Assembly: GCA_016709845.1 (NCBI GenBank)
Contig: JADJMA010000060.1
Location: forward strand, 124,001 to 188,000
Source: Flammeovirgaceae bacterium
GTDB lineage: Bacteria; Bacteroidota; Bacteroidia; Cytophagales; Cyclobacteriaceae
Direction: 5' to 3'
DNA length: 64,000 bases
Below the pieces are notes generated by a model. That model did not search any database. It was not told the DNA's origin and worked only from the letters and a program-made list of their open reading frames with translations. Numbering within the stretch: the first letter of the stretch is position 1; every line of letters begins with the position of its first letter. Below, piece after piece: positions 39,951-49,295 of this stretch. A program made the translations under genes and the position numbers.

Positions 39951-41018
39951 TTAGAATTGATAAAGAATGGCATTGATATTCATGCCGGCACCCACCGATG
40001 CAAAAACAACTTTATTACCTTCTTGAATAGTCTGCTCAGGAAATTTGTCTTTCAGAATCAAATCCAGAAGCGTAGGTATAGTGGCCACCGAACTATTACC
40101 CAACCACGAAATAGTCATCGGCATTAATTTTTCACAAGGTGCCTCTTGGCCATATAATTTAAATAGTCTTTGTAAAATGGTTGCATCCATTTTACCATTG
40201 GCCTGATGGATAAGTACTTTACTAATCTCGGTAAGCGAAACGTTCGCCTTATCAAGTACTTCTTTAATTAAAAGGGGCACATAATTTATGGCAAACTCAT
40301 AAACTCTTCGGCCATTCATTTTAATGAAGAGATCATCAGCCGCTGAGTGATCCGTTGAATAGGAATGATCCATGGATAACAACATGGCATGCTCGTAGGC
40401 ATGCGTTTGAGTTTTATGAGCAATAATGCCACGATGGTCGTTTGAAGCCTCCAGAATTACGGCACCGGCCCCATCACTATAAATCATGGAGTCGCGATCA
40501 TGTGGATCAATCACCCGCGATAAAGTTTCTGCGCCAATAACGAGGCATCGTTTAGCATCTCCTGATTTAATGTAGTAATTCGCCTGAATTATACCTTCCA
40601 CCCAACCCGGGCAACCGAATGGTAAATCATAAGCAACACAATCAGGGTTCTTAATTTTTAAAAGGAATTTGATGCGCGAAGCCAATGAGGGCACCAGGCT
40701 GCTGCGATTACTGTCAACCCTTACGTCACCAAAATTGTGAGCAACAATAATGAAGTCGATCGTTTCTTTATCAATGTTTGAACTATCCAGTGCGTCTTGT
40801 GCAGCCAAAGCACCAAGATCAGAGGCTTGTTGATTATCATCTGCGTAGCGTCTTTCTTCAATGCCAGTAATCTCTTTGAACTTTTCAACAACGATTGAAT
40901 TGTTATTTTTTATGCGCGAGTTATCTTTTTCGAAAAATTCCGAAACTAAAAAATCATTATTATAGATTTTATTTTTTGGAATATAAGAACCCGTGGCACA
41001 TATTACAGATGAAATCAT
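39951..41018 (-). CDS. 3-oxoacyl-ACP synthase III (FabH-like) family protein
   Basis: A 355-residue thiolase-fold condensing enzyme with the full KAS III triad: C136 (DLPFGCPGWVEG), H271 (VLIHQANGKMD) and N308 (SWLGNSSVAT). The N-terminus (VICATGSYIPKN, FKEITGIEERR) is typical. It stands alone, without acyl carrier or other fatty-acid genes, so it may be a specialised paralogue rather than the housekeeping FabH. Intact; start ATG at 41018. Confidence 0.88.
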   Translation of the reverse strand: MISSVICATGSYIPKNKIYNNDFLVSEFFEKDNSRIKNNNSIVVEKFKEITGIEERRYADDNQQASDLGALAAQDALDSSNIDKETIDFIIVAHNFGDVRVDSNRSSLVPSLASRIKFLLKIKNPDCVAYDLPFGCPGWVEGIIQANYYIKSGDAKRCLVIGAETLSRVIDPHDRDSMIYSDGAGAVILEASNDHRGIIAHKTQTHAYEHAMLLSMDHSYSTDHSAADDLFIKMNGRRVYEFAINYVPLLIKEVLDKANVSLTEISKVLIHQANGKMDATILQRLFKLYGQEAPCEKLMPMTISWLGNSSVATIPTLLDLILKDKFPEQTIQEGNKVVFASVGAGMNINAILYQF

Positions 41019-41365
41019 TTAGTAGTATAAAGATTAAAGCAAGCGATATTAGACAATTAAAAAATAGACCACAACTTATTTTATAAAAATTTAGCTTATT
41101 GCTTACTATTACTCGTTAGCTTTTAGTGTAAGATTGCTTCGATCAGGTGATCACCAGCCATTCCACTTTCGCATAGAAAAAGAACAGGTTCGGCCTTTAC
41201 CAGGCATATACATGCACTGTATTTTTAGCTCTTAAGGATAAGAAAAGTGGTTAAGGCTCTATGGGTGAAAATAGTGCAATTAACCTATTAATAAGCGCAT
41301 ATTTCCAATCCCGGTCACGGATAAATACTAAGTGGTGTAATGATCAAATCACGAGCCTTTATCCT
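41019..41365. other. Gene-free stretch
   Basis: No convincing gene. The minus strand has a short open segment (about 41130-41230) reading VKAEPVLFLCESGMAGDHL, too short to call. AT content is high near both ends. A GATCAGGTGATCACC near-palindrome lies at about 41138-41152. Confidence 0.4.
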
Positions 41366-41373
41366 TACATTTG
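41366..41373 (+). promoter_or_regulatory. -7 promoter element for the CsbD-like gene
   Basis: TACATTTG matches TAnnTTTG and ends 7 nt before the ATG at 41381, so the transcript would have almost no leader. No TTTG at -33 was found. Confidence 0.4.
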
Positions 41374-41380
41374 CACCACC

Positions 41381-41567
41381 ATGGACATCATCAGAAGTTG
41401 GCGCGAACAGAAGATTTTACTTAAGCGTAAATTTCCCATTCTTTCGGATGATGATTTTCTCTTTGAGGATGGTAAAAGGGAAACCATGCTGCAAAAAGCT
41501 TGAGGAAAAGCTTGGGATGAGTAAGCCTGAATTAACATTGATTTTTGAGGAGATACAACGCTCTTAA
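41381..41567 (+). CDS. Small stress protein, CsbD-like (frameshifted)
   Basis: About 62 residues: MDIIRSWREQKILLKRKFP, LSDDDFLFEDGKRETMLQ and, after an extra A in the run near 41495, KLEEKLGMSKPELTLIFEEI. The pattern W-x-E-Q-K ... L-x-D-D-D-F ... G-K-x-x-E-M-L-x-x-L matches CsbD-type small proteins of Bacteroidota, often induced by stress. This is recognition by eye of a short protein. Confidence 0.65.
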
Positions 41568-41612
41568 TTTTTTTTGGGAACTATTGTAAGGCACGATGAG
41601 TTACCACACGAT

Positions 41613-42262
41613 ATGAGTGAAACCCTGAATTTAAATAGACAACAAACGTTAGGTGAAGAAATCGCGAATAGCATCAGTCATGGTGTTGGATTTCTGGCTG
41701 CCGTTGCCATTACTCCTTTACTCGTTATAAAGCTATCCCAATGGGAGCAGCGGCTATAACAGGTGCGGCTATTTTTGGCGCTACTATGGTTGTGCTTTAC
41801 CTGGCATCCACCCTTTATCATGCATTTCCAAACAACCGGGCCAAACGTCTATTCAGAATTTTTGATCACAGTGCTATTTTCTTATTGATAGCGGGTACAT
41901 ACACGCCCTTTACATTAAGTGTATTGCCAGGGGTCTGGGGTTGGACTTTGTTTGGGATTGTGTGGAGCCTGGCTATAGTAGGTGTAGTAATAAAATCGAT
42001 TCATCGGATAGGTACGAGCAAACTTTCCATGGCCCTCTATCTAGGCATGGGTTGGTTGGCAATACTTGCTATTAAACCTTTGTATGATGCCATGCCTGCC
42101 TGGGGTTTATTTTGGTTGTTAGCCGGAGGGCTTATGTATTCGATGGGCATTGTCTTTTTCGCATACGATCATAGGATCCGCTATAGTCATTTCGTATGGC
42201 ATTTATTTGTATTGGCCGGAACAGCCTGCCACGTGGTAGCTGTTTTAGGGTATGCCCTGTAA
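41613..42262 (+). CDS. Hemolysin III family membrane protein (frameshifted)
   Basis: About 216 residues from ATG 41613 with seven hydrophobic helices, related to the PAQR/YqfA group. Hallmarks: the N-terminal EEIANSISHGVGFLAAVA, STLYHAFPN, IFDHSAIFLLIAGTYTPF and the C-terminal SHFVWHLFVLAGTACH, which supply the metal-binding His and Asp residues. One base is missing near 41740 (VIKLSQ to MGAAAITGAAIFG). Function in membrane lipid or stress sensing is suggested for relatives only. Confidence 0.85.
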
Positions 42263-42320
42263 CCCAAATAATTTTTAGTTTCCTTGAGTAATAGAAAGTT
42301 TGAATACGACTTTTTAACCG

Positions 42321-42340
42321 TGTTACCAGATACGGTAACA
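42321..42340. promoter_or_regulatory. Palindromic operator-like site upstream of the pirin gene
   Basis: TGTTACC-AGATAC-GGTAACA, a 7-bp inverted repeat with a 6-nt centre, ends 20 nt before the pirin ATG at 42361. The shape and place suit a dimeric repressor site, or a small hairpin at the 5' end of the mRNA. The binding protein is not known. Confidence 0.45.
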
Positions 42341-42360
42341 GTATAAAATTTTGATGTAGA

Positions 42361-43187
42361 ATGAGTACAACTGCAATAAAAGCAATCAAGCCTTTGGGTT
42401 TCCCCTGGCAAACACAAGATCCCTTTCTTTTTGTGTTCATCATGAAGATCATTATCCAAAAGGTAATGATCTAATGGGGCCAGCTGCTTCATTAGCAGGT
42501 CGACAAATCGGGCAGGATTTTGCACCTAATAAAGAAGGGTGGAGAATGTATCATGGTGAACAGGTCCCCGGATTTCCAGCACATCCGCATCGCGGTTTCG
42601 AAACCGTTACGGTTGTTACTGAAGGACTCGTTGATCATTCAGATTCGTTAGGAGCTGCAGGCCGTTTTGGTTTTGGCGATGTGCAGTGGATGACAGCCGG
42701 TAAAGGCGTGCAGCATTGTGAAATGTTTCCTTTGTTAAATAAGGATAAAGAAAATCCTCTTGAACTATTTCAGATTTGGCTTAATCTGCCAAAGGCAAAG
42801 AAATTTGCACAGCCACATTTTGCTATGTTATGGGCTGATTCCATTCCCACGTTCATACATAAAGATTCAAATCAAAAAACGACTCATGTCAAAGTGATTG
42901 CCGGAAGTATTGAAAGCACAATGGCTCCGGCCCCCGCTCCTGAATCTTGGGCGGCTGATAAAAATAATGAAGTAGCTATCTGGACAATTAAAATGGAACC
43001 GGGTGCGCAATGGACGTTGCCGTTGGCTTCGGCTTCTGTTAATCGTTCGCTTTATTTTTATGATGGCGATTCGGTTCAAATTGCTGATAAAAAATTCTCA
43101 ACGCATCAGGCAGTCGATCTTCATGCTGATCAATCGGTAGTTTTGATTAATGGCAATACAGAAAAAGAAGAAGTAAAAACTAGTTGA
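42361..43187 (+). CDS. Pirin family protein (frameshifted)
   Basis: A cupin-type protein of about 275 residues from ATG 42361. The N-terminal part (IKPLGFPWQTQDPFLF) joins near 42435 to CVHHEDHYPKGNDLMGP. Metal-binding residues lie in FPAHPHRGFETVTVV and WMTAGKGVQHCEM, as in pirins with quercetinase-like folds. The C-terminal cupin (about 180-270) is also present. One base in the T-run of ctttttgtg explains the break. Role uncertain; relatives bind iron and may degrade flavonoids or act in regulation. Confidence 0.87.
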
Positions 43188-43206
43188 TTCCTATTTAAAC
43201 AATTAG

Positions 43207-43668
43207 TCATTCGCCAACCTCTACCCAAAAATTGGTAGAGTCTCTCGAATCCAAATAAACTGCAATCTCCTGCCCAGGAGAAAATTGTTTTTGACTCCAG
43301 ATGTTATGGCTTTTGAACATTTTTTTTTGACCAGAAACTTCAGCCGCGCATTCTATAATTATCGGATGACGATTATTCATACTTATGGAAGTATTGAAAT
43401 ATACATCAGAGATAACCGCACGTAATTTTTTACATGTTCGAAGGAGTAATTCCCGTTTAGCTTTTTGTTTTGCAATGAAATAAAGAAGGCCTCCCCCTAT
43501 GGTGGCAAAAAGAAGGCCGATAAACGTGAAGATCGCGGGGCCAATCCACTCTTCGGAAAGGGTTGTGCCCGTTTGACTATTGATTAATCCATATATCCAG
43601 CCCAATCCAATAAAGGCAAAAAGCAGACCTATGGATAAAAAGATGATACCAAATACTTTCACAGCCAA
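43207..43668 (-). CDS. DUF3592-like membrane protein
   Basis: A 153-residue protein with two helices (about 5-29 and 43-66) and a C-terminal soluble part of about 85 residues with ISDVYFNTSISMNNRHPIIIECAAEV and GQEIAVYLDSRDS, the pattern of DUF3592. The start is a TTG (43668) or the GTG two codons later, as no ATG is in place. Convergent with the pirin gene. The function is unknown. Confidence 0.65.
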   Translation of the reverse strand: MAVKVFGIIFLSIGLLFAFIGLGWIYGLINSQTGTTLSEEWIGPAIFTFIGLLFATIGGGLLYFIAKQKAKRELLLRTCKKLRAVISDVYFNTSISMNNRHPIIIECAAEVSGQKKMFKSHNIWSQKQFSPGQEIAVYLDSRDSTNFWVEVGE

Positions 43669-43776
43669 CCAAGATACGAAATTGATTATTTATTAAATCC
43701 TGGTATCTCAAAATAATTTCGATTCCTCAATTTTTATGTGGAAATTGATCTGTTGTAAGACTTAACCTATTCCATT

Positions 43777-45046
43777 ATGACTACTCGCAGAGCTGCACTT
43801 AAATCCATTGGACTTTCCGCTTTGGCAATACCAGCTTTTGGGTTGGATGCGAAATCACAAATCAATCCGATGCCCACATCAAATGATCCCACTTATTGGA
43901 ATAAGATTCGCGATCAGTTCATGTTGTCGCACGATAGTGTGTTTTTTAATCCAGGTACTGTTGGCGCTATGCCTCGCGTGGTCGTGGAACGAATGACACA
44001 ACATCTCAATTATATTGGCGAGCATGTAGCCGATTGGGCCTATGTAGATGACAACAAGGAAGAATTTATCAGTGGCTATAATAACCTGATGAGCATCAGA
44101 ACAAAGGTTGCTAACCTGATTCATGCCAGTGCAGCCGAAATTGCCATGACGGATAATGTGACCAATGGCATGAGTTACATTGCTAATGGATTAACACTTC
44201 AACCGGGAGATGAAATGCTTACAACAAACCAAGAGCATTCAGGCGGGCAAAGTGGCTTCATGTTAAAAGCAAAACGATACGGAGCGGTATTTAAAACAGT
44301 GGTTATTCCGAAGCCTATTAAAAACTCACAAGAAGCGTACGACATTATTGTAAAATCATTTACACCGAAAACAAAAGTGTTAATGTTATCCCACATGATT
44401 TCTGGCAGTGGAGCAATTCTGCCCGTAAAAGAATTATGTGCGGAGGCAAAGAAGCGAGGTATTTTTACTTTGCTTGATGGTGCGCAAACCGTTGGGCATA
44501 TTGCCATTGATGTGCGCGATTTGGATTGTGATGCCTATGCCGGTTGCTTTCATAAGTGGATGGGTGCACCCGCAGGAACAGGATTTTTATATGTGAAGCA
44601 AGATCACATGAAAGACGTTTGGACAACCATTGCGAGTGGACGTTGGGATAATCATGATGACGAAGGTTTCCGTTTTACACAACGGGGAACCGGAAATTTT
44701 CCTGTATTGAAAGGTCTTGATGCATCGTTAGATTTTCATAATGAAATTGGACCCGATAAAGTGTATGCCCGGATTAAGTTCTTAGGATTGAGGTTGCGTG
44801 AGGGCCTTCGAAAGATTAACAAAGTAAAAATTTACTCTCCTGAAGAAGAAGCGATGTGTGCGGGCATAACGGTTTTATAACGTACAAGGAATGACAGGAG
44901 CGCAGTTGCAAGAAGAGTTTTGGGAAAGAGGACGCATGCTCCCCAGATCTTCAGGCCCAGAGTTTGGTGTACGCCACTGCACGCATATCTTTAACAGCGA
45001 AGAAGAGATTGATCGTGCTCTCGCTATCGTTAAGGAATTAGCCTAG
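43777..45046 (+). CDS. Class V aminotransferase with Tat signal, isopenicillin-N-epimerase-like (frameshifted)
   Basis: A PLP enzyme of about 422 residues. The N-terminus TTRRAALKSIGLSALAIPA is a Tat signal. Domain motifs: FFNPGTVGAMP, NVTNGMSYIANGL, SHMISGSGAILPVKEL, LLDGAQTVGH and the PLP lysine in GCFHKWMGAPAGTGF. The frame breaks near 44870, with one T too many, and continues ITVYNVQGMTGAQL to the end at 45046. Relatives include cysteine desulfurases and epimerases; the substrate is unknown. Export of the folded holoenzyme is implied. Confidence 0.85.
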
Positions 45047-45088
45047 TAAACGTACTAATTACTTTGCACCAAGAGTAAACCCTGACAA

Positions 45089-45140
45089 TGAAAATCACCA
45101 ACTTGATTTTTTAGTTAGTTCTATAAGTTGTTGATTTTCA
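45089..45140. terminator. Hairpin between aminotransferase and eno
   Basis: Arms TGAAAATCACCAACTT (45089-45104) and its near complement (45125-45140) pair with one mismatch around a 20-nt loop. It lies between convergent genes and could stop transcription from either side. Confidence 0.6.
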
Positions 45141-45146
45141 TTCGTC

Positions 45147-45178
45147 AATTATCCAATAGAAATTTCTATTGGATAATT
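45147..45178. terminator. Perfect 32-nt palindrome before the end of eno
   Basis: Two perfect 16-nt arms (AATTATCCAATAGAAA and its complement) with no spacer, 6 nt from the first hairpin and 26 nt from the eno stop. It probably ends eno transcription on the minus strand; a role on both strands is possible. Confidence 0.65.
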
Positions 45179-45204
45179 TGGGCCTAAAAATTTTATTATA
45201 TAGA

Positions 45205-46482
45205 TTAAAACTTAGTGCCAGGGAAATAAGCGGTCTCCCCAAGTTCTTCTTCAATACGAATAAGTTGATTATACTTTGCCATCCGGTCAGAGCGTGACGC
45301 AGATCCGGTTTTAATCTGGCCCGTATTCAAAGCAACCGCTAAATCGGCAATCGTGCTGTCTTCCGTTTCGCCTGAGCGATGTGACATAATACTCTTGTAA
45401 CTATTTTGCTTAGCTAGATTAACCGCATTGATTGTTTCTGTTAACGATCCGATCTGATTTACTTTTACAAGGATAGAGTTGGCAACACCCATATCAATTC
45501 CTTTTGCAGAAAGTCTACATTGGTCACAAACAAATCATCTCCAACCAATTGAATTTTACTTCCAATTTTATCAGTCAATTTTTTCCAACCATCCCAATCT
45601 TCTTCACCCATGCCATCCTCAATAGAAATAATCGGATATTTCTTAGCCCACTTAGTCCAGTACTCAACCATCTCATCCGATTTAAGTTTCTTACCGTCCG
45701 ACTTTTTAAACGTATAGGTCTTAGTCTTGGTGTCATAAAATTCTGAACTGGCTGCATCCATAGCGATAAATATGTCAACCCCCGGTTTGAATCCTGCCTT
45801 TTCAATTGCTTTCAAAACAATTTCAATAGCTTCTTCATTAGATTTAATATTGGGAGCAAAGCCACCCTCATCACCTACATTCGTTGAGTATCCTTTATCA
45901 TGAAGTACTTTCTTTAACGTATGGAATACCTCCGTGCCCATTCTTAATGACTCAGAGAATGTATCGGCCTTTACCGGCATCACCATAAACTCCTGAAAGT
46001 CGATGGAGTTATCGGCATGGCTTCCGCCATTCAAAATATTCATCATCGGCACCGGAAGCGTGTTAGCATTAACACCACCAATGTAACGGTATAGAGATTG
46101 ACCCGCTTCCATGGCTGCTGCTTTTGCCACTGCCAGCGAGGCACCCAATATGGCATTGGCTCCCAACTTTCCTTTATTTTTTTGTTGCGTCCAACTCGAT
46201 CATAATCTTATCAATCAGATTCTGATCAAATACGTCAAGGCCTACAATTTCAGAAGCAATCTTAGTATTTACATTTTCAACAGCTTTAAGAACTCCCTTA
46301 CCCTGATAGCGTTTCTTATCGCCATCACGAAGCTCAACGGCTTCATGGGTACCTGTGGATGCTCCTGACGGAACAGCTGCACGGCCGAAAGCACCACTTT
46401 CAGTAACTACATCAACTTCAATAGTGGGGTTACCGCGACTATCAAATATTTGGCGGGCACGAATTCCTTCAATTAAACTCAT
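45205..46482 (-). CDS. eno: Enolase (two frameshifts)
   Basis: Converts 2-phosphoglycerate to phosphoenolpyruvate in glycolysis. About 425 residues in three frames: ARQIFDSRGNPTIEVDV and PSGASTGTHEAVELRDGD; then GANAILGASLAVAKAAA, MMNILNGGSHADNSIDFQEF, VGDEGGFAPN and the magnesium ligands in ISIEDGM and VGDDLFVTN; then ANSILVKVNQIGSLTET and SHRSGETED. Breaks are in an A-run near 46170 and at about 45495. An essential enzyme should not be broken twice, so sequencing error is the likely cause. It follows carA, as in many Bacteroidota. Confidence 0.95.
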
Positions 46483-46517
46483 AACAATTTTAGTTTTTAG
46501 ATTTACGAATTACAATT

Positions 46518-47618
46518 TTACTTTACCAGCACTTCTTCCTTTACCATTTCAACGAATTGATCAAATAAGTATCTCGAATCGTGAGGGCCCGGAGAAGCTT
46601 CGGGGTGATATTGAACTGAAAATGCTTTCTTGTTTTTTAATCGCAACCCCATAATGGTATTGTCATTTAGGTGCAGGTGGGTGACTTCAACATCAGGATT
46701 GTTTTTCAAGTCTTTATCACTCACAGCAAACCCATGGTTTTGAGAAGTCATCTCACCTAATCCGGTAAGTAAATTTTTTACCGGATGATTTAATCCACGA
46801 TGACCGTGATGCATTTTGTACGTTGATAACCCACACGCTAATGCCAATAGTTGTTGGCCAAGACAAATTCCAAAAACCGGCTTATCCGATTCTAAAATTT
46901 CTTTTACCGTTTTAATAGCGTAATCCATCACCGAAGGATCACCCGGCCCATTGGAGATAAAATATCCCTGGGGTTCCCATCGATCCATTTCTGCGAAAGT
47001 TGTCTTTGCCGGAAAAACCTGAACATAACAATCGCGTTCGGAAAGGTTTCTTAAAATATTGGTTTTGATTCCAACATCCAGTGCAGCTATTTTATAGGTA
47101 GCCTTCGGATTACCAAAAAAGTAAGGTTTTTTAGTACTTACCAAAGACGAAAGTTCTAGTCCATCCATCGAAGGCACTTTTTTAATTTCTTCTTTCATCT
47201 GGTCTGGTGTAAGCACCGATGAAATGAGCGCATTCATAGCCCCTTTGCTGCGAATGTAGCGTACCAATTGGCGCGTATCTATGTCGGAAATTCCAACTAC
47301 CCTGTGCTTCTCTAAATAGGATTGCAAACTTTCCGTGGCTGTCTTTCGGCTAAACTCTTCCGAAAACTCATTCACAACAAGGCCACTAATTTTAGGAGAA
47401 TCCGATTCCTGCTCATCCACCACAGTCCCATAATTACCAATGTGTGCGGTGGTATTTACAATGATCTGTCCGTAGTAGGACGGATCGGTATAAATCTCCT
47501 GGTAGCCTGTCATGCCAGTGTTAAAGCAAATTTCGCCACCGGAGGTTCCTTGTTTTCCTATAGCCTTGCCTTCAATTAAAAAACCATCGGCCAGTAGTAG
47601 ATATGCTTTTGTGCTCAA
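46518..47618 (-). CDS. carA: Carbamoyl-phosphate synthase small subunit
   Basis: A 366-residue glutaminase that feeds ammonia to CarB for pyrimidine and arginine synthesis. The N-terminal domain has GEICFNTGMTGYQEI and DPSYYGQI; the class I amidotransferase domain has the nucleophile cysteine in VFGICLGQQLLA, HHGHRGLNHPV and QYHPEASPGPHDS (His, Glu). The start is a TTG at 47618, since no ATG is in frame nearby and the protein is full length. carB is not in the window. Intact. Confidence 0.94.
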   Translation of the reverse strand: MSTKAYLLLADGFLIEGKAIGKQGTSGGEICFNTGMTGYQEIYTDPSYYGQIIVNTTAHIGNYGTVVDEQESDSPKISGLVVNEFSEEFSRKTATESLQSYLEKHRVVGISDIDTRQLVRYIRSKGAMNALISSVLTPDQMKEEIKKVPSMDGLELSSLVSTKKPYFFGNPKATYKIAALDVGIKTNILRNLSERDCYVQVFPAKTTFAEMDRWEPQGYFISNGPGDPSVMDYAIKTVKEILESDKPVFGICLGQQLLALACGLSTYKMHHGHRGLNHPVKNLLTGLGEMTSQNHGFAVSDKDLKNNPDVEVTHLHLNDNTIMGLRLKNKKAFSVQYHPEASPGPHDSRYLFDQFVEMVKEEVLVK

Positions 47619-47642
47619 TTATTATATGGGTCTTGGGTTTAA

Positions 47643-47650
47643 CAAAAATA
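47643..47650 (-). promoter_or_regulatory. Candidate -7 promoter element for carA-eno
   Basis: TATTTTTG on the minus strand matches TAnnTTTG, 24 nt before the carA start. It lies after the rplQ terminator, so carA and eno would have their own promoter. No -33 TTTG is seen. Confidence 0.35.
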
Positions 47651-47726
47651 CTCCGTCTAAAAGGGTTCTGCGCTATATCTAAAGTTAAAATTTAAACAAC
47701 CGATTACGAAAGGACTATTAGGCAAT

Positions 47727-47760
47727 AAAAAAGGGATTGAACTCGCATTCAATCCCTTTT
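47727..47760 (-). terminator. Rho-independent terminator after rplQ
   Basis: AAAAGGGATTGAA and TTCAATCCCTTTT form a 13-bp stem with a six-base CTCGCA loop, flanked by A and T runs. It closes the ribosomal superoperon 20 nt after the corrected rplQ stop. Confidence 0.85.
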
Positions 47761-47779
47761 GTATACTTTCAAGCTTCAC

Positions 47780-48278
47780 TTAGTCCTTCTTTTTGGCTGT
47801 TTTCTTGGCTGCCTTTTAGGTTTAGCTTCTTCCTCCGAAGCTTCTACAGCGGTTGCCTCTTCAGCTACATCGCCTTCAGCCTTCTTAGGCTTACGACCTC
47901 TACGAGTCTTGGCCTTCTTCTCAGCGCCATCCTTCTTATAGATGTCGTTGAAGTCAACAAGTTCCATTAGACACATCACCAAACTTGATAATGCGGGTAT
48001 AGCCTCCCGGACGATCTGCAGTGCGACCTGCTACTTCTCCGAAAAGAGCCGTTACAGACTCTTTGTTTTGAAGATAGGACATAACCGTTCTTCTGGAATG
48101 CGTTGAATTATCCTTAGCCTTGGTGATCAAAGGCTCCACATACTTTTAAGTGCTTTCGCTTTGGCCACTGTAGTTGTAATCCGCTTATGCAAGATCAGCG
48201 AAGAAGCCATATTAGAAAGAAGAGCATGGCGGTGAGCCGACTTTCTTCCAAGGTGATTTATTTTTTACCGTGTCTCAT
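47780..48278 (-). CDS. rplQ: Ribosomal protein L17 (at least four indels and a small deletion)
   Basis: ATG 48278 opens MRHGKK; a missing A then restores INHLGRKSAHRHALLSNM. A second missing A near 48148 joins KALK to YVEPLITKAKDNSTHSRR. Near 47968-47985 about 20 nt are missing before MCLMELVDFNDIY, where family members have an NRLGD-like segment. A fourth break near 47815 changes the tail from KRQPRK to KKAAKKTAKKKD and gives TAA at 47780. The Ala/Glu/Lys-rich C-terminal extension (about 45 residues) is typical of Bacteroidota L17. The protein contacts the large subunit exit region. So many lesions in 500 nt indicate poor local sequence. Confidence 0.85.
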
Positions 48279-48281
48279 GAT

Positions 48282-49271
48282 TTAATCTTCATCGAGTTTA
48301 TACTTAGCCAGGTCCATTCCGGAACGTAAGGCTTTTCTCTGCTACCAATTGCTCAAGCTCCGCTAATGATTTCTTTCCAAAATTCCGGAACTTCATCATA
48401 TCTGAAATATCAGGTTGAACTAAATCGCCTAACGATTTTACATCCGCTGCTTTCAAACAGTTATAGGCTCTAACAGAAAGATCCATATCATGCAAAGGTG
48501 TTTTGAGCAACTTGCGCATGTGCAACATCTCTTCATCTACCTGCTCCACTTCACTATCATTACCTGTTTCAAGTTCAATAGACTTGTCAGAGAATAATCT
48601 GAAATGTTGAATTAAAATAAAGGCCGCTCCTTCCAATGCTTTTCAGGATGGATAGAACCGTCTGTTTCAATATCAATCAATAATTTTTCGTAGTCAGTTT
48701 TCTGCTCAACACGTGTGTTTTCCACATTGTATTTCACGTTCTTAACCGGAGTGAAAATAGCATCGATAGGAATAAAGCCAAACACTTGCTCATTCGGCTT
48801 GTTCTCTTCGGCAGGTAGATACCCTCTTCCTTTTTCAATCGTCAACTCAATTTCAAATTGAGCGGTTTCATCCAAATTACAGATAACATGTTCTGTATTC
48901 AGAATTTCGAATGAGGAGGTGAACTTGGCTATATCGCCTGCTTTAAATTGCTTCTGCTTTTTAATGCTTACTACAATTTTGCTGTCAAAATTCTCTGACA
49001 CCTTCTTAAACCTAACCTGTTTCAGGTTAAGGATAATCTCAGCTACATCTTCTACTACTCCTTCAATAGAAGAGAATTCATGCAACACACCTGGAACTTT
49101 AATCCCCGTGATCGCATACCCTTCTAGAGAAGACAAGAGAATTCTTCTTAATGCGTTGCCGATAGTGACTCCATATCCCTTCTCCAATGGTTTAAAAGTA
49201 AAGAGGCCGTGGAAGTCATCTGACTTCTCCATTACCACTTTCTCCGGCATTTGAAATGCTAATATTGACAT
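48282..49271 (-). CDS. rpoA: RNA polymerase alpha subunit (two frameshifts)
   Basis: The N-terminal dimerisation domain (FTFKPLEKGYGVTIGNALRRILLSSLEGYAITGIK) and the C-terminal DNA- and regulator-binding domain (LLKTPLHDMDLSVRAYNCLKAADV, DMMKFRNFGKKSLAELEQLV) are both present. The frame breaks near 48640, between SIHPEK and ALEGAAFIL (one A missing), and near 48320 at the very end, where the natural tail LTFGMDLAKYKLDED ends at 48282. Corrected length is about 329 residues. Alpha must be intact in a living cell, so these are probably sequence errors. Confidence 0.94.
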
Positions 49272-49295
49272 ATCGATTTGATTAATTGTTAAGAA

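Noticed and set aside
11211..41136. Exact 16-nt repeat TTTTAGTGTAAGATTG at 11211-11226 and 41121-41136
   Set aside because: About one such AT-rich 16-mer pair is expected by chance in 64 kb when both strands are counted, and the flanks do not match.
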